DNA from: Oscheius dolichura
Taxonomy: Eukaryota > Nematoda > Chromadorea > Rhabditida > Rhabditidae
DNA: 64,000 nt
Assembly: GCA_932521035.1 (NCBI GenBank)
Contig: OW051493.1
Span: 4,340,001-4,404,000 of the forward strand
Reading direction: 5' to 3'
The position numbers were made by a program, and so were the translations under genes. Shown one piece after another: positions 56,109-64,000 of the stretch. Numbering within the stretch: position 1 is the first letter of the stretch; each line of letters opens with the position of its first letter. The notes under the pieces were generated by a model that had not been told where the DNA came from, ran no database searches, and was given only the letters and a program-made list of their open reading frames with translations.

Positions 56109-59100
56109 ATGGAAAGGTTCGCCTCGGTGGTCGAGCGCCTCACCCATGACTTTTTCTATTCAATTGGAGAGAAAATAGCCGACTGGCCGAAGACATGTAT
56201 CAGTGTTTGGTAACCACCCTTCCCCTCTCCGAAAAGACACGAGTTTAGTCTGATCTGGTCGCTGTTTATGAGTGCAGGAGTCGTCCGCTTCAAGGAAGTC
56301 AACAATGTCCGTGACCATTTCAGGTGTCTTTATCCCTTTCCCGAGAGCAGAGATCCCTCATTTCAGTGCCACCAACTCCCCTTCCCGATACGAGTTCGCC
56401 GTGGCCAGAGAGTTCTTCCAGGAGTTGGGTAGTCCCTTTCACGTGGTGGTGGCCATGAAGGCAGCCGACGGGGGCTCCCTCCTTCGACCAGGGTGGCCTT
56501 TGCTTCTGGGAATATAAGATAAACGTTTAAGACATATTGAGAAGGCACTGGAGATAGAGGACTACCTCCAGTATAAACTGAAGGTACAACATGAAAATAG
56601 AGTCTATGCTTATTCCGACTTCTGTGGGACACAGTGCGAGACTTCTGACGCGGTAGGGAAGATCATGGAGTAATGGAAAGAAGAGGTTTAGGTGAGCATC
56701 TTCTTGACCGTCTTCCGGGACCAGCAGAAGAAGGGCACGAGCCACGTAAAGATAACCTACCCCTCGATGGACATCTACGGCCACCGGGTCTACCTGGCCA
56801 ACAACATCTTCCTCGTCGACATAAACAACAAGTTGTCCTCCTCCCCTTCCCCTGCCATCTCGCGTGTTCCAGGTCGAAGGTGGTCGAGGGTTCTCGTCTG
56901 ATGGCTATCAATTTCCACGCCATTTACAACAATGAAACGATGGTTCAAATTATGAAAAAGTGGGAGAAGGCGGTCTTCGAGTACTCTCAGAGTACGAATA
57001 CTGATCCATTGATTCGAGTCTATTGTACCAGTGAAGGCCTTGTCTCCGAAGAAGTCAGAAGAACTGGTGCATTACTCTAGTTCTCCTCACTAATAACACC
57101 TTTAGGTATCCTGGCTATGCCCCTGATGGGTGTTACCTTCGTCGTCCTTATGTGTTTCACAGTGCTCACTTCCCTGAAACAGGATCCCGTCCGTTCCAAG
57201 CCCTGGGAGGCTGCAATGGGAGTGTTGTGTCCGATAATCGCCATCAGCAGTTAGTTCTCTTTTATACAAGAAAGAAACGAGACTCAGCTGCCTTCGGGAA
57301 TCTCTTCTGGCTGGGCTTCGAGTTTCTTCCGATTGTGACAGTTGTCCCCTTCCTCGTCCTGGCCATCGGCGTCGATGACGCGTACATTTTTATGCATGCC
57401 TGGCACCTTACGGACAACAGGTAGACGGCAGGAGGAGACTACACAGAGACGAGGGAGTTACAGGTTATCTGTCAAGAAGAGGCTGGCCGAGACGTGTGCC
57501 GATGCCGGGCCCTCCATCTCGATCACCTCCCTCACCAACTTCCTCTCCTTCTTCATCGGTATATTCACCCCGACCCCGGCCATCTACGTAAATCTTTCTT
57601 CTTTTACTATAATATCGGGAATATCCAGACATTCTGTGTATTTATCTCCGTGGCCGTCGCCTACGACTACGTCTACCAGGTGGTCTTGTACTCGGCTATT
57701 TTGGTCCAGGGAGGCAAACGAGAAGCAGCCAGGAAGAACGCCTACCTACCCTGCCTTCCCCCGGTTCCTATGTCCAACCCCAAGAAGACGAAGGACAGCT
57801 GTTGGGTGAAGAATGCCAACACCTTCTTGGAGTGGGTCCTCGACACCTGGGTTGACTTCTGCATGGGTTTCTGGAGCAAGGCCATCCTCTCCGTGGGTCT
57901 CCTCGTCTACTGGTCATTTATGGTCTACGGAGTCCTACAGATCAAGGTATTTAAAACATCTCGCTCTTGTAACCCCAATATTCAGGTCGGACTTTCTTCT
58001 GAGAAACTCTTCCTGGACGACTCGCCTCTTTTGGATCTTGTCCGGATCCAGACAAACATTATTTTCAAGGAGGGAGGGCAGGTGGGACAATGGAATAAGG
58101 GGAATAGGTTAGCTTTAGGTGGCTGTTTTTGTCAACAACCCCGGGAACATGAGCGAACCGGAGAAAGTGCCAGAAATCATGAGAATACTACGGAGATTCG
58201 AGACGGCCAACAACAGCGTCGGGCCGGCCAGCACCCACATCTGGCTCCTACCGTATCTGCCCTTCGTCGGAGAGAAAGTATCCTATTCAAAAAAGTCAGA
58301 AAGCAAAGTGAATTATCTAGGAACACGGCAGCATCGAGTTCAAGTACCGCTACTTGCCGGAATTCTTCAAGCAGCAGGAGTACCGCCGGTGGAGCCACTT
58401 CGTCAATCTCGGTGACCACCAGTCTGCATTCTCTTTTCTCTTTTATTCAAAATTCTTCAGAGACTGTTATGCCGAACGGCCGAAATGTCTACAGAAGTTT
58501 GTCTTCTCCACAGGATTCCACGATGCTGTCACCTGGACAGAGAGACTGGACCTGTTGGAGGAGTGGCGCGAGATCGCCTCCGAGTATACCCACCTGAATC
58601 TGACCGTCTACGAAGACTTCTCGATGTACTCCGACCAGCTGCTGACCATTGTGCCCGTCACCGAGCAGACTGTCTTCTTCGCCCTTGTCTGTATGATCCT
58701 CGTCCTCGTCTTCTTCACCCCGTCGCCCCTGACTATAATGACCTCGACGGCCGCCATCCTCTCTATCAATGTGGGAGTCTTCGGAAGTCTCGTTTACCTC
58801 AACATCGACCTGGATCCTATTTCAATGACGACCACGTCAGTTCCGCTTGTCTGCTTTTCTGAGCTTCCGAGATTTTAGACTCATGGCCATTGGATTCTCG
58901 GTCGATTTCGTGGCTCACATCACCTGGCACTACTACAAGGGAGACCACGGGGTACGCTCTCATTTTAGAGGAGATGACTTGCCCCCATTTCAGAGCCAGC
59001 GAGAGAGGATTCGGCATGCCTTAGCCTCCATCGCCTGGCCGATGATCCAGGCCGGCACCTCCACCATGATCTCAATCGTCGTCCTCGCGGCTGTCCACGC

Positions 59101-59340
59101 CTACATGGTCCAAGTCTTCGTCAAGGTACAGTCTTCCGTTCCTCTAAAAACCTCCTCCTCCTCCAGGTGGTAATTTTGGTGATCGGATTAGGAATGGTTC
59201 ACGGCCTCATGGTTCTGCCCATTATCTTCGCCGCCCTCCCATTCAGAAAACCTTCCGTGGGCCCGGTGCCGGAGAAGAGCCCCGCCCCGCTGGCCCTGGA
59301 GGACAAAAAACCGACGACACGTAACGCAGCTCACGCGTAG
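56109..59340 (+). CDS. Patched-related (PTR) RND-superfamily membrane protein
   Basis: Twelve-helix RND transporter with a sterol-sensing domain; PTR proteins are expanded in nematodes and act in moulting and membrane trafficking. The N-terminus is [20 protein letters not shown], then TM1 and the conserved [20 protein letters not shown] with SRYE. The extracellular loop (for example [20 protein letters not shown]) precedes the SSD with [20 protein letters not shown] (RND signature [12 protein letters not shown]) and [20 protein letters not shown]. The second half repeats the pattern: [80 protein letters not shown]. At least twelve short introns; I checked the first two joins for phase. It is not full Patched, since the N- and C-termini are short. 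AATAAA lies at 59402-59407. Confidence 0.9.
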
Positions 59341-59401
59341 TCAACGGGCGTATTTTTCTTAATTTTACGGGTACCAATTCGCGTGCTATATGAGGAGAGA
59401 G

Positions 59402-59407
59402 AATAAA
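59402..59407 (+). terminator. Poly(A) signal of the PTR gene
   Basis: AATAAA 62 nt past the stop; only 71 bp from the convergent BTB gene stop. Confidence 0.6.
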
Positions 59408-59477
59408 TTAAATATCTTTACTCTATTGCTTCCGAGGGGATCACGGGAAAATTGGCAGTGGTGGCGGGACGATGGGG

Positions 59478-61257
59478 TCACCGGGGAAGGTTGTTAGGCT
59501 GCTGGGGACGCATGAGACTCGTTTCGGCTGAGGAGTGAGTACGGCACTGGGGGCACATCCAGGAGACGGAGTGGCACGAGGAGTACGCCTTGCACTGCTT
59601 GCAGTGGTGTTGCTGGAGGCCGGGGTTGTCCATGAGAGCGGTCAGACGATCGAGCATCGCGCTTTTGGCACGGGTTGAAAGACAATTATCTAGACATTTT
59701 GGTCGGGAGGGAAGAGAAGAGACTCACAAGTGGATTGTTGCGTCATTTGGAGGAGATGTTCGGGTCGCTGGACCATTTGGAGACAGGCGGGGACCATCTC
59801 GTGGAGGAAACAGCGGTCGAGGAGGGACAGACGGACGAAGACAGACAGCTGGAGGTGGTAGGATAATGGACGAGGGAGGAGGACTACCTGTGTGTGGGGA
59901 TTGAGCAGAATAGAGGCACATTTCCGGAGCAGGGCAGGGCTTTCCATCTTGCAGGCCGACATTAAAATTGGGCCGATGTTTTGCTCTGAAGGAGGACGTG
60001 AAATTACTTAATTTTGAGGCCACCATTGATACGTAATTGAGGAGGATGAATGGCCATTAGGAACGCCTTCAACTCCTCCGGGGAGCACGGCGCAAACAGC
60101 TCTTCCATGGCCGCGGACGAGCAATAAACTCTTTCCTGGAGAGGGGACAATTGGCTCGAGTCTTTTGCCTGTCCTCACCTGGAAGACATTGCTCCAGGCC
60201 GCTACGTAATACGGGTTGACGTGGTAGGCCCGACCCGTCTTGGCTCTGATAACTGCGAATTGGATGTCCGTCGGCCGTTGGAACTGCTCCATGTCCAGTG
60301 GAGGCTCTGGCAGTTCCTGATGATGTTAAATAAGGGAAAAGAGTGAAGGAGTACCTCGGGAGGGGGAGAGCCGTGGAGTCTCTCCAGGAGAAGAACCTTG
60401 ACTCGATCGCTGAGGGCGTAGTACCGGGTGCCGGTGAGGTCCATCTGGAAGGAGTGGGGTCATTCTATTCCCCAGCCATTATGGGCCGACTTCGTCTCGC
60501 ATGCAGCCGCCACTAACCTTGCTGTTTGGACGCATTTCACGGAGGCACAGAGTAAGCAGTCGGTTCAATTTGTACCTGGAATTGGCCGTTTCTGAGGAAG
60601 GGGGTGATCCCACCTGTCGGCTATCCAGACTTTCTCCAGGAAGGGCAGGTTGTGGGTGATGAGGAAGCACTCGCAGCGATGGAGGAGTCCCTCCATCTGA
60701 AAGACCCCTCGTTCTTCTTCAATTTCCATCGAGCCGGGCCCTTTTCTAACCTGATAATCGTAGGCCAACGGGAGGAGGATGTGCACGGACTGGTCGTCGA
60801 CGGCCTTGTAGCAAGGGTGGATGCACTCGAGCATCTCCAACACATGCTCGTATTGCACGTTGGCGAGGATGAGCTCCCGGTCTGGGCATTCTACACACCA
60901 AGCCCTGAAAGGATTCCATTTCGCCGAGGGGAAATACGAGCTGTGTCTTTGCGTAATCACGGCGGATAATCTGGAGAAAACGTCACCTAAGGATGGGCGA
61001 CCAAACTGAGATGTAGTGCTCGTCCACGTAGAGTCGCTTGTTCTCGACGAGGAGAGGCCTGGAAGGGGGGACTGGGTTGAGAGGAGACGGGAGGATTACC
61101 TGGTCCGTTGGCCATCTGGCCTGTTGAAGTCTATGGAGACGTCGATGGAGGGCGCTGGGCCACCCTCCACCGGGCTACGAGTCCGGTCCACTCCCAGCAA
61201 CTGAAATGACTTTGTTGGGAAAAAGGTAAAGGAAAGGGCAGAAGCCAGCCGGCTCAT
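59478..61257 (-). CDS. BTB/POZ protein with two BTB-like segments and a C-terminal Cys cluster
   Basis: Probable substrate adaptor of a cullin-3 type, by family. The start MSRLASALSFTFFPTKSFQL fits in frame with GVDRTRSP and IDVSIDFNRPDGQRTR. The BTB fold shows as ENKRLYVDEHYIS, LEMLECIHPCYKAVDDQSVH and ILLPLAYDYQ, then BACK-like GLLHRCECFLITHNLPFLEK and YKLNRLLTLCLREM. A second BTB-like unit follows: PTDIQFAVIRAKTGRAYHVN, PYYVAAWSNVFQ and SPEELKAFLMAIHPPQLRIN. The C-terminus has CKQCKAYSSCHSVSWMCPQC, a possible zinc-binding cluster, ending QQPNNLPR. Exon joins at about 60900-61010 are unresolved: two frames are open there (IIRRDYAKTQLVFPLGEM versus a frame reaching CVECPDRELI). I do not recognise a named orthologue. 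Confidence 0.72.
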
Positions 61258-61782
61258 CTGGCATTTATGGGCGGAATTTAGATTTGGGCGGGGCTCTCTC
61301 GTCCAATTTAATAAATGAGACGATGCATTTTGAAGAGAAACCGGGAGGACGGAAATGAGACAAAAAGGAGGTCGGCCCTATTAGAGACCCGGCTTGATGA
61401 GCTAAGTGTTGGAGTGCATGTGCTGGAGTTTGCCTCGCTCGATACGGAGGCGGGTGGAAGCGGAGAAATCAATGCCCCAAACGAGGAAAACGACCACAAC
61501 GAGCAGACTCGCAGTTCTTTTTTGCTGTTGAGGGGAAGGGGGAGGGTGCTGGGGTGAATCTAATTGCCCGGGACTAGGGGGTGGAGCCCCCGCTCATTAT
61601 TTTCTGGAATACGCACACCATTGTCTCCGAGGGGAGGGCCCCGGGGAGGAGGCGAAGGAGTAGCCTAGACATGTTAAAAGAGCTTAAAACAGCCAGCCGA
61701 CTTCATTGTTCAGCTCATCTGCCATTCAAACGGTCGGTTCTGTTAGAGAGTCAAGGCAATCACCGGCTCTTTTTAGCAGAAA
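61258..61782. other. Shared upstream region, BTB gene (-) and TTBK-like gene (+)
   Basis: 525 bp between divergent starts. No gene or specific element was recognised. Confidence 0.4.
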
Positions 61783-62865
61783 ATGGTAGGAAAGGACGAT
61801 AAATCCGACAGGAATGTGACCGACGCGGACGCCAAGTACCCGGATAACCTGGTCTCGAGGAGGGAGCAGCTCCCGATACAGGTCAAGCCGCTGGAGCCGG
61901 GCACCCTTGTGGGTAAGAAGTGGAAAATTGTGAGCCAGATCGACCCGGAGCTCGGCTTCAACACGATCTACGTGGTGGAACACGAGAAGAAGGGACACCA
62001 GGCGGCGTTGAAGATCGAGCAGAAGGGCGCCGCGACCCCGATCCTCCGCTTCGAGACCTTCGTTCTTCTCCAGATGGAGACCAAGGCCCCCAACACCAAG
62101 CGTTTCTGTCGGCTGCTGGAGCGCGGCATCATGGACAACTTCAACTGGATCGTGGTGACCCTCTGCGGAAAGAACCTCAAGACACTGCGTAAGGAGACCG
62201 AGCATGGCAAGCTCACCCCGACCTGCGGCTTCAGCGTCGGCAGCCAGTGTCTCCACGCCCTGGAGGATCTCCACAAGCTGGGCTTCTGCCACCGGACCGT
62301 CAACCCGTCGGACTTTGCCATCGGCCGCGCCGTCAACGGCGACCTCAAGGAGCTCCGCTGCATCTACCTGCTGGACTTCGGCTTTGCTAGGCAGTACCTC
62401 GAAGCCGACGGAAAGCACAAGCCGCCCCGCCCCAAGCCGTGGATCTACAAGGGATCGGCTCGCCATGCCCCGAGGAATGCTTATCTGAAGCAGGAGCTGA
62501 GCCGTCTGGATGACCTGGAGATGTGGCTCTACATGATGGTCGAACTGGTCAGGGGATCGCTTCCCTGGGTGGCTTACAGGGATCCGAAGCAGATCTTCGA
62601 GTATCAGAAGTCCGTAAGGAGTGGCCTGGCACTAAAGGAGTTCCTCGGAGGACTGCCGGAGGAAACGATTGCCATGATGAAAGAGATCGATCGCCTCCAT
62701 TACAAAGAAGAACCCAACTATGCCGAGTTGTACAGTTTGTTGACGAAATCTATCAAGGCTTGTGGTGGCAATGAGTTCCCCTATGACTGGGAGAACAGCG
62801 AGTTGGCAGCCGCCAAGGAAGCTGCTGGAGGTGCCTCTAAGCCGCCTAATCCGGAAAAGAAATAG
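61783..62865 (+). CDS. TTBK/CK1-like pseudokinase, intronless
   Basis: 360 residues in one exon. The fold of the tau-tubulin kinase/CK1 family is evident: AALKIEQK (VAIK Lys, K77), LQMETKAPNTKRFCRLLERG, WIVVTLCGKNLKTLRKET, LHALEDLHKLGFCH, YLLDFGFARQY (DFG kept, D198), YKGSARHAPRNAYLKQELSR and DDLEMWLYMMVELVRGSLPW. Key active-site residues are lost: the catalytic HRD Asp is Thr (H170-R171-T172), the following KPxN becomes NPSD, and the glycine loop reads IDPELGFNTIYVV with most glycines gone. It is therefore probably catalytically dead or very weak. Nematodes carry many TTBK-like genes, often expressed in the male germ line; that role is only an inference here. The lack of introns among intron-rich neighbours suggests origin by retroposition. 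Confidence 0.9.
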   Translation: MVGKDDKSDRNVTDADAKYPDNLVSRREQLPIQVKPLEPGTLVGKKWKIVSQIDPELGFNTIYVVEHEKKGHQAALKIEQKGAATPILRFETFVLLQMETKAPNTKRFCRLLERGIMDNFNWIVVTLCGKNLKTLRKETEHGKLTPTCGFSVGSQCLHALEDLHKLGFCHRTVNPSDFAIGRAVNGDLKELRCIYLLDFGFARQYLEADGKHKPPRPKPWIYKGSARHAPRNAYLKQELSRLDDLEMWLYMMVELVRGSLPWVAYRDPKQIFEYQKSVRSGLALKEFLGGLPEETIAMMKEIDRLHYKEEPNYAELYSLLTKSIKACGGNEFPYDWENSELAAAKEAAGGASKPPNPEKK

Positions 62866-62921
62866 ATACACAAAAGCAGATTGATCGACATCGCTTTATG
62901 AACAAATAAAAATCAACAAGC

Positions 62922-64000
62922 CTATATATTATCTGTAGACGCGGGCATACCGTTTGCCTTGAAAAAACTAGCAGCCTTGGAAACTTTCTGCAACTGATAA
63001 AAATAATAGGGCTTTCAGTGATACCTTTTCTTTTCCTTGAAGTTCCTTAAACCCATCTATATCTATTTCTCGTCCATTTGCCTGTGCTAATTCGCCTATT
63101 ACGTCTAAAGGAAGTCCATGTGTACTATAGAGATTCCATACGAAAGCACCTACAATAATTGCATATTGGTCAGGATACTTCAAAATAAACCTGGGAATAG
63201 TTTACTGTCGGAATTCAGCTTTGAAGACATGTCATCGAATATTATTTTTCCGTTATCAACTTTCTTCCAAAAATTCTCTTCTTCTATATGAATGAATTGT
63301 TGAATTGCTTCAGCAGAAACATCTAATTCAAAATAACCCGATTTCTATAGGAATAGATTAGAAATTTAAAAAAAACGATAAAATTACCAAAGTATCCGCG
63401 ACAATTGGAACTAATTCTGAGAGACGTCCTCGTTCAACTTTTAAAATGCTCGAACTTTGCAGAAATGCTCGCCGTAGCATTTTTCTTATAATAAATCTGT
63501 ACAAGTTGGTTATTATCACAAGCCACAAACCCAGGTCCTTTTCCCGCAGGAATAGCACCGTCTTTGATAGCTACAGTAGACGCACGGATGTGGTCGACAA
63601 TTAATCGAACAGCGGAATCTGAGGGTGATAATGATCCATTGTATTCATAACAGCACATTTGGCAAAGCTGAACAACGCAAAGATTGTGCGAGACATTTTA
63701 AAATACCTTTTTAATCAAAGGTTTAAATAAATCAGTATCATAATTTGAGTCTACATTTTGAACCACGGATACAAGTCGCTCTAAACCCATTCCAGTATCG
63801 ATATGACTACTCGGCAAATCAACAATTTGTCCATTTAATGATCTATAATAACGTACAACTTAAAATTAAAATTAAAAACAACCTTTGCTTGTCCATAAAT
63901 ACTATATTCCATATTTCAACCATAGAGGCATCCTTGTTTACAAGATGAGACACATTCTACACTACAAATATTTAAAAAAATTGTATGAGAAACAAGCCTT
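62922..64000 (-). CDS. aars2: Mitochondrial-type alanyl-tRNA synthetase, C-terminal part (5' end beyond window)
   Basis: Charges tRNA-Ala. Visible exons from the right edge: [13 protein letters not shown], then [20 protein letters not shown] with [20 protein letters not shown] (motif 3 region), [20 protein letters not shown], the [14 protein letters not shown] block spliced across a short intron, [35 protein letters not shown] with [11 protein letters not shown], and [20 protein letters not shown]. It then ends [17 protein letters not shown], directly after the tRNA-recognition helices. The editing domain (HxxxH) and the C-Ala domain are absent. GPGF in place of the usual RGY(V/I)LRR suggests the mitochondrial, organelle-type enzyme. 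The stop is 56 bp from the convergent TTBK-like stop. AT-rich throughout. Confidence 0.9.

Noticed and set aside
61726..62466. 246-codon open frame antisense to the TTBK-like gene
   Set aside because: It mirrors the GC-rich codon bias of the real kinase-family frame; its product has no family features.
1..64000. tRNA genes, CRISPR arrays, transposons or viral genes
   Set aside because: No cloverleaf with paired A/B boxes, no regularly spaced repeats, and no transposase or reverse-transcriptase-like frame was seen by eye. A covariance-model tRNA search and a repeat search would be decisive.

Overview
This is eukaryotic, intron-rich DNA and almost certainly from a nematode. The support is the gene content: a patched-related (PTR) RND protein, a Cys/Gln-rich pharyngeal-cuticle (abu/pqn-type) protein, a cuticlin-like ZP protein, a ShKT-domain protein, a TTBK-like kinase and a VAB-9-like claudin. 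Introns are mostly about 30-60 nt, and several ATGs sit directly behind a 3' splice-site motif, as expected for spliced-leader trans-splicing. The compact style recalls enoplean (clade I) worms, but that placement is only an inference. No rRNA, tRNA, CRISPR array or intact transposon was recognised.

Layout from left to right: an unrecognised gene cut by the left edge (-); a BAZ1/ACF1-type chromatin-remodelling subunit (-); the Cys/Gln-rich secreted protein (-); a ZP cuticlin-like protein (-); VAB-9/TMEM47 (-); ATG10 (+), tail to tail with PIG-A (-). Then comes an AT-rich block of housekeeping genes: YRDC, CAMKMT, a CENP-S/MHF1-like histone-fold protein and CARNMT1 (all +, closely spaced, a likely operon), UBE2J1 (-), and the 5' half of a SARA-like FYVE protein (+). 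GC-rich sequence returns inside SARA and continues through an opsin-like GPCR (+), beta-mannosidase (+), a secreted ShKT-nitrobindin protein (-) and a nicotinic receptor alpha-type subunit (-). A second AT-rich block holds dihydropteridine reductase (-), a possible mini-gene (+) and SWT1 (+). It is followed by a zyxin-like LIM protein (-), the PTR protein (+), a BTB protein (-), an intronless TTBK-like pseudokinase (+) and a partial mitochondrial-type alanyl-tRNA synthetase (-) running off the right edge in a third AT-rich stretch.

Three themes stand out. First, extreme 3'-end compaction: convergent genes share or nearly share stop codons (ATG10/PIG-A; MANBA/nitrobindin 12 bp apart), and AATAAA signals overlap stop codons in at least four genes. 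Second, sharp base-composition changes that fall inside single genes (PIG-A, SARA, dihydropteridine reductase). Third, family members with altered key features: an opsin-like receptor with Arg at the retinal-lysine position, a TTBK-like protein with no catalytic Asp, an AlaRS that stops before the editing domain, an AT-hook-tailed histone-fold protein, and a ShKT-nitrobindin fusion.

Coordinates for multi-exon genes are the outer limits of the coding region. I checked splice junctions by eye where stated; other internal exon structure is approximate.
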